In this document: positions 25,866 through 34,039 of the stretch, in pieces
Position numbering within the stretch: position 1 is the stretch's first letter
Layout: each line of letters opens with the position of its first letter
From: Longispora albida DSM 44784
GTDB taxonomy: Bacteria; Actinomycetota; Actinomycetes; Mycobacteriales; Micromonosporaceae
Assembly (NCBI RefSeq): GCF_000379825.1
Contig: NZ_KB903825.1
Coordinates: 356,584 to 420,583 of the forward strand
Reading direction: 5' to 3'
Length of the DNA stretch: 64,000 bases
Translations under genes and position numbers: made by a program
The notes under the pieces: model-generated
The model's database searches: none
Seen by the model: the letters and a program-made list of their open reading frames with translations, nothing else
Told to the model about the DNA's origin: nothing

Positions 25866-26669
25866 ATGCGCAGATTCATCGCCGAGTTCGCCGGCACGTT
25901 CATCCTGGTCCTCTTCGGGGTTGGCAGCGCGGTGTTCGGCTACGAGACCATCGGCCCGGTCGGCGTGGCGCTGGCGTTCGGCTTCGTGCTGCTCGCCCTC
26001 GCGTACACGATCGGCCCCATCTCCGGCGCCCACGTCAACCCGGCCGTGACCATCGCCCTGGTGGTCGCCAGGAAGATCAGCCCGCGGGACGCTGGCGGGT
26101 ACATCGTGGCGCAGTTCCTCGGCGGTATCGCCGCGGCCGGGGTACTGAAGTGGTTCACGACCGGCGGCGGGGTGAAGGACCAGACCGGCGGGCTCGGTTC
26201 CAACGGCTGGGGCGACTCGATCAACGGCCCCGGTGCCTTCGTCGCCGAGGTACTGCTGACGTTCCTGCTGGTCTTCGTCGTCCTCGCCGTCATCAACCGC
26301 ACGCTGGGCGACTTCGACGGCCTGGCGATCGGTCTCGCGCTCGCCGTGATCCACCTGGTCGGCATCCCGCTCACCGGCACGTCGGTCAACCCGGCGCGTT
26401 CGCTGGGGCCCGCGCTGTTCGCCGGTGGCGAGTCGCTGAGCCAGGTCTGGCTGTTCCTGGTCGCGCCGATCGTCGGTGCGGGACTGGCCACAGTGGTCTG
26501 GCCGCTGATCCGTGGTTCCTTCCGGACGGCCGACACCGTCGTCGTGCAGGCCGACGGGGAGATGGTCGAGGAACTGGACGACGCCGAACCGGCGGCCAGG
26601 GAGATGACCACCGTGGCGCTGGACGCCGCCGAACTCAGCGCGGCCGGCCCTCGTCACGCCCGCAACTGA
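25866..26669 (+). CDS. Aquaporin (MIP family, AqpZ-like)
   Basis: This 267-residue channel has six membrane helices and both pore motifs, GAHVNPAVT (about residue 57) and GTSVNPARS (about 174). The start MRRFIAEFAGTFILVLFGVG is typical of AqpZ-type water channels. The arginine after the second NPA and the narrow-filter context favour water over glycerol. An acidic C-terminal tail of about 45 residues is extra. A possible regulatory inverted repeat lies upstream. Confidence 0.92.
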   Translation: MRRFIAEFAGTFILVLFGVGSAVFGYETIGPVGVALAFGFVLLALAYTIGPISGAHVNPAVTIALVVARKISPRDAGGYIVAQFLGGIAAAGVLKWFTTGGGVKDQTGGLGSNGWGDSINGPGAFVAEVLLTFLLVFVVLAVINRTLGDFDGLAIGLALAVIHLVGIPLTGTSVNPARSLGPALFAGGESLSQVWLFLVAPIVGAGLATVVWPLIRGSFRTADTVVVQADGEMVEELDDAEPAAREMTTVALDAAELSAAGPRHARN

Positions 26670-26744
26670 GCGAACGGCCTGGCTTCATGAATTCCTCATG
26701 CGTGCAGCCATCGTGCCGACAGGCACCCGGGACAGCATGGGCGC

Positions 26745-27233
26745 ATGGCTAAGCGATTCCTCACCAAGCTGCTCCTGGCCGCCACGACGCTGACCGCGGT
26801 CGTGTTCGGCAGTTCCGCTCCGGCGAACGCCGGCCTGTACGAGCAGGGCTACGGGTACCACGGCGTCGTCACGCTGCACAGCATCCACACCAACAACTAC
26901 CTCGACGCCAACGACCGCGGGAACGGCTACGGCGACGCCTACGCGATCCCCGCCAACGGCGGCATCTACCAGACCTGGCAGAACTGGTACCGGCCCAGCG
27001 ACCAGACGTTCGTGCTCATCAACGCGGCCACGGGCCTGGTGCTGGACAGCAACTCCAGTGGCTCGGTTTACGTGATGGCCTCCAACTTCGGCAACTACCA
27101 GAAGTGGAAGAAGTCCTACTCCAATGGCGGCTGGGAGTTCAGGAACGCCGCCACCAACCTGTGCATGGGCAACTACGGCAGCACGCTCAAGACGTGGAAC
27201 TGCGACGGCACCCGCGCCCAGCGCTGGCTCTGA
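26745..27233 (+). CDS. Secreted ricin-type beta-trefoil lectin-like protein
   Basis: This 162-residue protein has an N-terminal signal peptide (KLLLAATTLTAVVFG ... APANAG) and a single ricin-B-like beta-trefoil domain whose repeats end in Q-x-W-type motifs: IYQTWQNW, NYQKWKKS and RAQRWL. Such domains bind sugars outside the cell. It carries no enzymatic domain. It ends at a strong hairpin shared with the convergent LysR gene. Confidence 0.85.
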   Translation: MAKRFLTKLLLAATTLTAVVFGSSAPANAGLYEQGYGYHGVVTLHSIHTNNYLDANDRGNGYGDAYAIPANGGIYQTWQNWYRPSDQTFVLINAATGLVLDSNSSGSVYVMASNFGNYQKWKKSYSNGGWEFRNAATNLCMGNYGSTLKTWNCDGTRAQRWL

Positions 27234-27247
27234 TCCCTCGTTACCGG

Positions 27248-27280
27248 CCGCTGGCCGCGCCGATCCGGCGCGGCCAGCGG
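27248..27280. terminator. Bidirectional hairpin terminator
   Basis: A perfect 15-bp stem (27248-27262 / 27266-27280, CCGCTGGCCGCGCCG) with a 3-base loop is followed by TGTTTC between convergent genes. Confidence 0.85.
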
Positions 27281-27284
27281 TGTT

Positions 27285-28136
27285 TCACGTCAGGATCTCG
27301 CGGGCGAGGGCGAGCAGGTCCGGGATCGCCGGGTGTGCGGGGCCATAAGGCCAGACAAGGTGTACCGGCACAGCCGGCACCCCAGCCAGCGGCCGATACA
27401 CGAGCGACGGGTGCGTGTGGTTGCTCGGAGTGGCCGAAGTGGACACTCCGGCCGCCCGGCCCGCAGCGATCACGACGAGCCACTCGTCGGTGTTGGTGAC
27501 CTCGATGACCGAGGCTGGCCGGGCGTCCAGCGGCCAGAGATCCAGCGTCGTCGTACCAGAGACCGTGTTGAGCGCGAGCGGATGCGCGGCGAGGTCCGAG
27601 GGCGTGACGATGGGCAACGCGGCCAGCGGGCTGTCGGCCGCCATGACGGCCACCCGCTCCTCCACCGTCAGCAGCTCGGCACGGAACCCGTCCGGCACGG
27701 CGCCCCCGCGCAGCAGAGCCGCGTCCGCCCGGCCCTGGGTGAGCCCGGCTGTGCGGTCGTCGATCCGGAGCAGGTCCAGCGGGGTACCGGGATGGCGTTC
27801 GTCCCAGCGGCGCAGGAGCGGGATCGTGTGATCCCCGAGGGCGGGCCAGGTGTGGCTCAGCCGGAGCGGCCAGGCGCGCAGCCCGCGCGGGTCGAGAGCC
27901 GACTCGACGGCGGACACGGCGGCGAGAGCCTTGTCCCGGAAGGTCCTGCCCTCCGTCGTCAGTACAAAGTGGTGGGTTGAGCGGTCTGCCAGCCTGGCAC
28001 CGAGGTGGTCTTCCAGCTGGCGCAGGATGCGCGACAGCGCGGGCTGGCTCAGGTGCAGCCGCGCGGCGGCCCGGGTGACATTGTCCTCCTCGGCGATCGC
28101 GAGGAACGCCCGCAGATGCCGGAGCTCGATGGTCAT
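27285..28136 (-). CDS. LysR-family transcriptional regulator
   Basis: This 283-residue protein starts MTIELRHLRAFLAIAEEDNV with the LysR winged helix-turn-helix (AARLHLSQPALSRILRQLED), followed by a periplasmic-binding-like effector domain (residues about 90-283). It diverges from an EamA-type exporter with 69 bp between starts, the usual regulator-target arrangement. The intergenic repeat TTCGGCA...TGTTCGG may be part of its site. Its ligand is unknown. Confidence 0.9.
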   Translation of the reverse strand: MTIELRHLRAFLAIAEEDNVTRAAARLHLSQPALSRILRQLEDHLGARLADRSTHHFVLTTEGRTFRDKALAAVSAVESALDPRGLRAWPLRLSHTWPALGDHTIPLLRRWDERHPGTPLDLLRIDDRTAGLTQGRADAALLRGGAVPDGFRAELLTVEERVAVMAADSPLAALPIVTPSDLAAHPLALNTVSGTTTLDLWPLDARPASVIEVTNTDEWLVVIAAGRAAGVSTSATPSNHTHPSLVYRPLAGVPAVPVHLVWPYGPAHPAIPDLLALAREILT

Positions 28137-28205
28137 GCGTCCAGAGCATAACCGCAGCTGTTTCGGCATTTCACGCCATGTTCGGCGGTCCATAGCGTCA
28201 GCGGC

Positions 28206-29096
28206 ATGACCATGACGATCCAGAACCCTCCGCTGGTACTCCGCACCGGACAGCACCTCGGCGGCGCGGGGCTCGTCCTCGCCGGGGCTGTGTCCGGCCA
28301 GTTCGGAGCGGCCTTCGCGGCGCTGCTGTTCCCCCGGGCCGGCGCGCTCGGTACCGTCGCGCTGCGCGTGACCTTCGCCGCGCTCCTGCTGCTCGCCGTC
28401 GCCCGGCCCCGGCTGCGCGGGTACTCCCGGGCCGACTGGGCGGTGGCCGCCGCTTTCGGGCTGGCGCTCGCAGGCATGAACAACCTCTTCTACCTGTCGA
28501 TCAGCCACATCCCGCTCGGGGCTGCCGTGACCATCGAGTTCCTCGGGCCGCTGCTGCTGGCCGTGGTCACGTCTCGCAGGCCGGCCGGGCTGCTGTGGGC
28601 TGCCCTCGCGCTGGCCGGCGTCGGGCTGCTCGGCCTGTCCGGGCTCGGGCAGCTGAACACCGCCGGTGTGGCCTTCGCGCTGGGCGCCGGGGTGATGTGG
28701 GCGGCGTACATCGTGCTCAGCGCGCGGGCCGGGGCCAGGTTCCCCCGGCTCGACGGGCTGGCGATCGCGATGACGGTCGCGGCGCTGGTCAGCTTCCCGC
28801 TCGGTACTGTCTCCGCTGGCCGGGCACTGGCCGACCCCCCGGTGCTCCTGCTGGGCCTGGCCATCGCCGTACTCAGCTCCGGCGTCCCCTACGCCCTCGA
28901 ACTCCTCGCGCTGCGCAGGCTGCCCGCAGCCACGATGGCCGTGCTGACCAGCCTGGCCCCGGCGCTGGGCGCCGTCGCCGGGTACCTCGTCCTCGGCCAG
29001 GAACTGTCCCCGGCCCAGGGCCTCGCGATCCTCCTGGTGGTCACGGCCAGCGCGGGCGCGGTCCGGACAGGCAGGGCTGCGGGTAGGGTGGCGTGA
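28206..29096 (+). CDS. EamA/DMT-superfamily exporter (RhtA-like)
   Basis: This 296-residue protein has ten hydrophobic segments in two EamA repeats, with NNLFYLSISHIPLGAAVTIE, VMWAAYIVLSARAG and SLAPALGAVAGYLVLGQ typical of RhtA-type amino-acid and metabolite exporters. It is likely controlled by the divergent LysR protein. The substrate is unknown. Confidence 0.88.
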   Translation: MTMTIQNPPLVLRTGQHLGGAGLVLAGAVSGQFGAAFAALLFPRAGALGTVALRVTFAALLLLAVARPRLRGYSRADWAVAAAFGLALAGMNNLFYLSISHIPLGAAVTIEFLGPLLLAVVTSRRPAGLLWAALALAGVGLLGLSGLGQLNTAGVAFALGAGVMWAAYIVLSARAGARFPRLDGLAIAMTVAALVSFPLGTVSAGRALADPPVLLLGLAIAVLSSGVPYALELLALRRLPAATMAVLTSLAPALGAVAGYLVLGQELSPAQGLAILLVVTASAGAVRTGRAAGRVA

Positions 29097-29107
29097 GGTC
29101 GATCGAT

Positions 29108-29220
29108 GTGTGGCTAGGGTTCCGCCGGAGGGTCCGGGGCTGGTCCGAGCGCCACGACCGCTCCCGAGGGCGTTCCCGAGGGCAGCGGCCACCTCGAAGG
29201 ACAAAAGCCTGGGGGGTTAC
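29108..29220 (+). ncRNA. ykkC-class riboswitch, probably guanidine-I
   Basis: The conserved blocks appear in order: CTAGGGTTCCG (29114-29124), GGCTGGTCCGAGCGCC (from about 29138), CACG, paired CTCCCGAGGGC-type stems, and GGACAAAAGCCTGGGG (to about 29214). These match the ykkC aptamer core as known for guanidine-I. The 3' block CCTGGG (29208-29213) is complementary to CCCAGG (29251-29256), which overlaps the AGGAG ribosome binding site of the MFS gene, so translation control is plausible. Subtype 2 ligands (ppGpp, PRPP) cannot be excluded without modelling. Confidence 0.85.
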
Positions 29221-29264
29221 GTCGGCACGTTTCTTCGTGTCCGCGTACAGCCCAGGAGTCTCTC

Positions 29265-30380
29265 GTGCTCAGTTCTCTCGTCCGTGTCGCACGGCTGCCG
29301 CACGTCGGTGCCGTCGCCGGGTTCTCGCTGCTGGCCCGGCTGCCAAAGGGGATCGCCCCGCTGGCTGTCGTCCTGCTGGAACACCACAGATCCGGTTCGT
29401 ACGCCGCTGGCGGCCTCGCCGTCGCGGCACTCGCCATCGGTGACGCCGTCACGACTCCCGTCCAGGGGCTGCTGATCGACCGTCTCGGGCGCGCGGCTGT
29501 CCTGCTGCCGTCCGCTGCGGTCTACGTCCTCGCGCTGGCCGGACTCGTCGCCGCTCCGGGGCTGCTGGCGGCTGTGCTGTGCGCGTTCGCCGCAGGGGCC
29601 GGGTTCCCGCCGATCTCCGGGAGCATGAAGGCCGCCTGGCCCGTACTCGTCACCGACAGGAGCCTGCTGCGCGCCGCGTACGCCTTCGAGTCCCTGATCC
29701 AGCAGGTACTCCTGCTCGCCGGGCCGATCGTGGTCGCCGGGCTCACCGCAGCCGCCAGCCCGGCCGCCGCTGTGCTGGCAGGCGCGGGGGCGGCCGCGCT
29801 GGGTACAGGCGGATTTGTTCTTGCCGCAGGCCGCGCGGGGCAGTCCCGGCGAGTCACGGCGGTCAGCCGGGGCTTGGCCCTGCGCGTGCGTGAAGTGCGG
29901 ATTCTCGTGCTGGCCACGGGCGTGCAGGGCTTGGTCTTCGGTGCCCTGCCGGTGGCGGTCCCGGCGGCGGTGGGCTCGGCGACCGTGGCTGCGGTCGTGC
30001 TGTCCGTGTGGATCGGCGGCGGCCTGCTCGGAACCCTGATCCCGGCCCGGTCCAGCTACGCCCGGCTGATGGCTGGCTTCGCTGTCGCGCTGGTACCCGT
30101 CGCGCTCGTCCCCGGCACCTTTCTCGCCCTGCCGCTCGGGATCGCCGGGCTGTTCCTCACCCCGATCGCCGCCACGAGTTACCTGGTCATCGACACGGTC
30201 GCGCCCCCGGAGAACCGCACGGAAGCCTTCACCTGGCTCTCGACGGCACTCGCCGCCGGGCTGGCCGGCGGTTCCGCACTGGCCGGCGTACTCGCCGATC
30301 ATGGCGGGCCACTGGCGGCACTGGTCATCCCGGCCGCGTCGGCAGCCGTCGCCGCACTGATCTGCGCCCGCCGGCTCTGA
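29265..30380 (+). CDS. MFS transporter under riboswitch control
   Basis: This 371-residue protein from GTG 29265 has AGGAG 6 bp upstream. It has about 11-12 hydrophobic segments and an MFS loop 2-3-like DAVTTPVQGLLIDRLGRAA. The ykkC-class RNA in its leader suggests a drug/guanidinium-type exporter, although known guanidine exporters are mostly SMR or MATE proteins, so an MFS member would be a less common carrier. No other gene is in the transcription unit; a hairpin follows the stop. Confidence 0.85.
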   Translation: MLSSLVRVARLPHVGAVAGFSLLARLPKGIAPLAVVLLEHHRSGSYAAGGLAVAALAIGDAVTTPVQGLLIDRLGRAAVLLPSAAVYVLALAGLVAAPGLLAAVLCAFAAGAGFPPISGSMKAAWPVLVTDRSLLRAAYAFESLIQQVLLLAGPIVVAGLTAAASPAAAVLAGAGAAALGTGGFVLAAGRAGQSRRVTAVSRGLALRVREVRILVLATGVQGLVFGALPVAVPAAVGSATVAAVVLSVWIGGGLLGTLIPARSSYARLMAGFAVALVPVALVPGTFLALPLGIAGLFLTPIAATSYLVIDTVAPPENRTEAFTWLSTALAAGLAGGSALAGVLADHGGPLAALVIPAASAAVAALICARRL

Positions 30381-30384
30381 CCGG

Positions 30385-30420
30385 AGGCAGGAAGTGCCGG
30401 GGCCCGGCACTCCACTGCCT
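30385..30420. terminator. Hairpin terminator
   Basis: AGTGCCGG (30393-30400) pairs with CCGGCACT (30404-30411), extended by outer AGGCAG/CTGCCT. It lies between the convergent MFS and LLM genes. Confidence 0.7.
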
Positions 30421-30433
30421 CAAGGCCACGTGA

Positions 30434-31486
30434 CTACTCTGAAACGCCCGCCAGCTCGAACGCCTTCGCCGCCCCGCGCAGCGTCTCGATGCCGTCCTCG
30501 ACGTCGGAGTCGAACGACACGACAGACAGCGTCGTGACCCCCGCCTCGGCATACGCCTTCAGGCGCTCGGCGATCCGCTCGACCGGGCCGAGCAGCGACG
30601 TGCGGTCCACGAACTCGAACGGGACGGCGGCCATCGCCTCGCGGTACCGCTTGTTGAGGAAGTGCTCCTGGATCTCGTCGGCGGCGTCGCCGTAACCCAT
30701 CCGGGTGGCCAGGGCGTGGTAGAAGTTGTGCTCCTTGCTGCCCATGCCTCCGATGTAGAGGGACGCGTAGCCCTTCACCATCTCCGCGCACATCTCCGGG
30801 TCCTCGCCGATGACGATCGGCACGGCCGGGGCGATGTCGAAGCCCTCAAGGGTCTTGCCGACCTTGGCGCGGCCCTTCGCGAGGTGCGCGAGGTGCTCGG
30901 CGGCGGCCTCCGGCTCCAGGAAGATGGCCAGCCAGCCGTCGGCCAGTTCGCCGGTCAGCTCCAGGTTCTTCGGGCCGATCGAGGCGAGGTACACCGGGAT
31001 GTCGGTGCGGTGCGGGTGCAGCGACAGCTTGAGCGCCTTGCCCGGGCCGTCCGGCAGCGGGAGCGTGTAGTGCTTGCCCTCGTATGTGACGGTCTTGCGG
31101 CTGAGCACCTTCTTGACGATGTCGATGTACTCGCGCGTCCGGGCCAGCGGCTTGCTGAACGGCACGCCGTACCAGCCCTCGGAGACCTGCGGTCCGGACA
31201 CGCCCAGCCCGAGCCGGAACCGGCCGCCGGACAGGGTGTCGATCGTCGCGGCGGTCATCGCGGTCGCGGCCGGCTGGCGGGCCGGGATCTGCATGATGGC
31301 GCTGCCGAGCTCGATCCGCTCGGTCTGGGCGGCCAGCCAGGCCAGCGTGGCCGGGTTGTCCGAGCCGTAGGCCTCGGCGGCCCAGACCACGGAGTAGCCG
31401 AGCCGCTCGGCCTCCTGGGTGTACGCCAGGTTGCGCTGGGCCTGCTCGGCATTCGCCCAGTAGCCGAGGTTGAGTCCGAGCCGCAT
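30434..31486 (-). CDS. LLM-class F420-dependent oxidoreductase
   Basis: This 350-residue protein has the luciferase-like TIM-barrel. It starts MRLGLNLGYWANAEQAQRNL and carries VVWAAEAYGSDNPATLAWLA, IPARQPAATAMTAATIDTLS, GRFRLGLGVSGPQVSEGWYG and LASIGPKNLELTGELADGW, which are typical of the actinobacterial F420-dependent subgroup. The substrate is unknown. It is a single gene convergent with the MFS transporter. Confidence 0.9.
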   Translation of the reverse strand: MRLGLNLGYWANAEQAQRNLAYTQEAERLGYSVVWAAEAYGSDNPATLAWLAAQTERIELGSAIMQIPARQPAATAMTAATIDTLSGGRFRLGLGVSGPQVSEGWYGVPFSKPLARTREYIDIVKKVLSRKTVTYEGKHYTLPLPDGPGKALKLSLHPHRTDIPVYLASIGPKNLELTGELADGWLAIFLEPEAAAEHLAHLAKGRAKVGKTLEGFDIAPAVPIVIGEDPEMCAEMVKGYASLYIGGMGSKEHNFYHALATRMGYGDAADEIQEHFLNKRYREAMAAVPFEFVDRTSLLGPVERIAERLKAYAEAGVTTLSVVSFDSDVEDGIETLRGAAKAFELAGVSE

Positions 31487-31580
31487 CGAGCCCTCCGCAT
31501 ATTACTCGTGAGTAGGTTGTGACCATCCTAGCGCCCGGCGGGGATACCGTCACGCCTGCCGAGCCGGTACCGTCGCCAGG

Positions 31581-32531
31581 ATGCAGCAGCGACCCCTCGG
31601 CCGGAGCGGTCTCCACGTCTCCCGGATCGGCCTCGGCACCATGACCTGGGGCAGGGACACCGACGCTGACGACGCGGCAGACCAGCTCCGCACCTTCCTG
31701 GACGCCGGGGGCAACCTGATCGACACCGCCGACGTGTACGGGGAGAGCGAGGCCGTGATCGGCTCGCTGCTCGGCGGCCTGGTCGCCAGGGACGAGGTCG
31801 TGATCGCGACGAAGGCCGGGCTGCGGCCGGGGTACTTCCGCCGGCACGACAACTCCCGCCTGCACCTGCTGCGCTCACTCGAAGCCTCGCTGCGCCGCCT
31901 CGGTACCGACTACGTGGACGTCTGGCAGGTCAACGGCTGGGACCCCGTGACCCCGCTGACCGAGACGCTGTCCGCTGTGGAGGCCGCGATCAGCGCCGGG
32001 AAGGCACGGTACGCGGGCATCTCCAACTTCTCCGGCTGGCAGACGGCGCTGGCCGCCGGCGCCACCAGCTCACCGATCGTGGCGACCCAGGTCGAGTACT
32101 CGCTGCTCGAACGCGGCACCGAGCGCGAGGTCTTCCCCGCCGCCGGCGCGCTCGGGCTGGGCGTGCTGGCCTGGTCGCCCCTCGGGCGCGGGGTGCTGAC
32201 CGGCAAGTACCGGCACGGCGTGCCCGCCGACTCGCGGGCCGGCTCCGAGCAGTTCGAGCGGTTCGTCGCCCCGTACCTCGACAAGCGGGCCGCAGGGATC
32301 GTGGAGGCCGTGGCGACCGCCGCCGACGGGCTCGGCTGCTCGCCGCTCGCCGTCGCGCTCGCCTGGGTCCGCGACCGGCCGGGGGTGACGGCTCCGCTGG
32401 TCGGGGCACGGACGGCCGCCCAGCTCCTCGGCGCGCTCGACGCCGAGAAGATCACCCTGCCGGCCCAGATCCGCCGGGCGCTCGACGACGTTTCCGCACT
32501 GACTCTGGGCTATCCGGAGCTGGCGGTTTAA
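31581..32531 (+). CDS. Aldo/keto reductase-fold protein with altered catalytic site
   Basis: This 316-residue AKR barrel starts MQQRPLGRSGLHVSRIGLGT. Tetrad residues Asp and Tyr are in NLIDTADVYGESE (about 48 and 53) and Lys in VIATKAG (about 80), but the usual His is replaced: the strand reads YVDVWQVNGWD where family members have Q-x-H-x-x-D. Asn is also found at this place in the Kv-beta subunits. NADPH binding elements near the C-terminus (APLVGARTAAQLLGAL) look normal. The enzyme may be slow or have a changed reaction. Confidence 0.85.
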   Translation: MQQRPLGRSGLHVSRIGLGTMTWGRDTDADDAADQLRTFLDAGGNLIDTADVYGESEAVIGSLLGGLVARDEVVIATKAGLRPGYFRRHDNSRLHLLRSLEASLRRLGTDYVDVWQVNGWDPVTPLTETLSAVEAAISAGKARYAGISNFSGWQTALAAGATSSPIVATQVEYSLLERGTEREVFPAAGALGLGVLAWSPLGRGVLTGKYRHGVPADSRAGSEQFERFVAPYLDKRAAGIVEAVATAADGLGCSPLAVALAWVRDRPGVTAPLVGARTAAQLLGALDAEKITLPAQIRRALDDVSALTLGYPELAV

Positions 32532-32590
32532 CCCCTTCACTTTGTGAACGCAGGGTGGCACGGAGCACAACAGATGGCCAGAATGAGGTC

Positions 32591-32782
32591 ATGGACTACG
32601 AATACGTGCCGCTCCGCCTGCCCCCTGGCACCGATCGGCTTACCACCCAGGCACAGCTGACGATCCAGGCCGAGTACGGCGGCTGGGAGCTCGCCCGGCT
32701 CCTGCTCTTCGGAGACGGCACGCGGAAGGTCATCCTGCGCCGCCGGGTCACCGGCGGGCCGCTGCCAGCCTTGTCGTCCTGA
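32591..32782 (+). CDS. DUF5703-like small protein
   Basis: This 63-residue protein reads MDYEYVPLRLPPGTDRLTT and has AEYGGWELARLLLF and KVILRRRV, fitting DUF5703, a small actinobacterial family of unknown function often found near an M20 peptidase gene. Here an M20 gene lies 1.3 kb away on the other strand. Confidence 0.75.
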   Translation: MDYEYVPLRLPPGTDRLTTQAQLTIQAEYGGWELARLLLFGDGTRKVILRRRVTGGPLPALSS

Positions 32783-32906
32783 CCAGGCTCTTTTCTCGCG
32801 CGGCACCCAGGGCTGGTCCCGCGCCGGTCACGCGTGCCACGTCCCTCCCGAGGGCTGCCAGCGGCACCGGGGCAAAAATGTCAGAGGGTGCCGTCACGAT
32901 GACCAC
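32783..32906. other. Short leader region before the Phd-like gene
   Basis: This 124-bp gap contains GGGCTGGTCC, CTCCCGAGGGC and GGGGCAAAAATG in an order that recalls the ykkC RNA at 29108, but the CTAGGGTTCCG block is missing and the closing part does not fit. It may be a structured leader of unknown kind. Confidence 0.3.
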
Positions 32907-33329
32907 ATGACGAAGACTCTCCATACGTTCGAGGTCTCGCTCGCTGAGGCCCGCACCCGGTTTCCGCAGCTCGTCTCGTTCGCGGAGCTGTCAGGCCAGA
33001 CCACGCTGATCTGGCGCGACGGCAGAGCGATCGCCGCGATCGTCCCCGCCCGGCAGGCGCAGGCACCCCAGGCTCCGGCACCGGCTCCGCGAGCCCCGGT
33101 CCAGCCCTCACCGGCGCCCGCTCCCCCGGCCGCGGCCGCCGCCGGCTGGGAGAAGCGGCTGACGCAGCTCCGCGACCAGCTGCACGCCCGGCACCGCGCC
33201 GAGATGCACGACGTGCTGGCTGCCCTCGGCCAGGCGTGGGAGGAGCTGTCCCGGCTCAGCCCGCCCGGCACCGACCGGAGCGTCGACCGGCTCCGTGCCG
33301 CCCACCAGCACCTGCTGGGCCGGTCCTGA
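32907..33329 (+). CDS. Phd/YefM-like domain protein with proline-rich linker (orphan)
   Basis: This 140-residue protein has an N-terminal segment FEVSLAEARTRFPQLVSFAE followed by LIWRDGRAIAAIVPA, which matches the N-terminal half of Phd/YefM antitoxins. A Pro/Ala linker (about residues 50-75) then leads to a helical C-terminal domain WEKRLTQLRDQLHARHRAEM. No toxin gene lies beside it, so it may be a regulator derived from an antitoxin. A hairpin follows at 33339. Confidence 0.6.
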   Translation: MTKTLHTFEVSLAEARTRFPQLVSFAELSGQTTLIWRDGRAIAAIVPARQAQAPQAPAPAPRAPVQPSPAPAPPAAAAAGWEKRLTQLRDQLHARHRAEMHDVLAALGQAWEELSRLSPPGTDRSVDRLRAAHQHLLGRS

Positions 33330-33338
33330 ACAGACGAA

Positions 33339-33366
33339 CAGCGGGCGGCTGACCTGCCGCCCGCTG
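33339..33366. terminator. Bidirectional hairpin terminator
   Basis: CAGCGGGCGGC (33339-33349) pairs perfectly with GCCGCCCGCTG (33356-33366) between convergent genes ending at 33329 and 33380. Confidence 0.8.
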
Positions 33367-33379
33367 TGCTCCGAGGCTG

Positions 33380-34006
33380 CTAGTCCTCGTCCTCGTCCTC
33401 TTCGTAGGGGTGCTCGTCGAACCGGCCGACCAGCTTCTCGGTCGGGGCCGGGGCGAACAGGCTGTTCACGTCGTCCTCCGGCCCGGCGTCGAGGTCCACG
33501 GCGGCCTGGATCTCGCTGACCGTGACGACGCCCTCCAGCGGCTCCAGCTCCGGGATGTCCAGCGGGGCCAGCGAGCCGTCCCCGGCCTGGAGCAGCTCCA
33601 GCACCGCCTCGCCGACCGACTCGACGTCCGTGGTGTCCTGGGTGTCCTGCCGGAGCCGCTGGGCGGCCTTGAGCAGGGCGGCAGCGTTCGGCACCAGGTA
33701 GTCACGGCGCTGCCGGACGGCGATCAGCACCGGCTCGGCGTCCCGCTCGATCGTCACCGCCGCGAACTCGGCGTCGGCGGCGTCCGGGTCGATCGGCTGC
33801 ACGTCCCACGGCGTGACCTCGCCGAAGCTGGCGAGCATCTCGTCGTCGTAGGCCACGGCCGCGTTGTTCAGCGCGACATAGGCCGCCCAGACGGCGTCGT
33901 CGTCGGGCTTGCCGTCGGCAGCCTGCACCGCTTTGAGGTGTACCCGCGCTGCGGTGACCACCTTCTCCAGTGCGGCTTCGAGCTCGGCGTGCCGGTCGTC
34001 GGTCAT
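33380..34006 (-). CDS. Conserved hypothetical acidic protein
   Basis: This 208-residue protein is strongly acidic, ending EEDEDED. It has an N-terminal helical part (HAELEAALEKVVTAARVHLK) and a central ADAEFAAVTIERDAEPVLIAVRQRRDYLV. It has no signal peptide and no known catalytic motif. It lies 33 bp downstream of the M20 peptidase gene on the same strand, which suggests co-expression. The family is not recognised. Confidence 0.7.
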   Translation of the reverse strand: MTDDRHAELEAALEKVVTAARVHLKAVQAADGKPDDDAVWAAYVALNNAAVAYDDEMLASFGEVTPWDVQPIDPDAADAEFAAVTIERDAEPVLIAVRQRRDYLVPNAAALLKAAQRLRQDTQDTTDVESVGEAVLELLQAGDGSLAPLDIPELEPLEGVVTVSEIQAAVDLDAGPEDDVNSLFAPAPTEKLVGRFDEHPYEEDEDED

Positions 34007-34039
34007 GGCTAGGCGCCTTTCAGCACAGGTGGCGTTGAT

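Noticed and set aside
32783-32906. A second ykkC-like riboswitch
   Set aside because: Shares some blocks with the RNA at 29108 but lacks CTAGGGTTCCG and the proper closing region.
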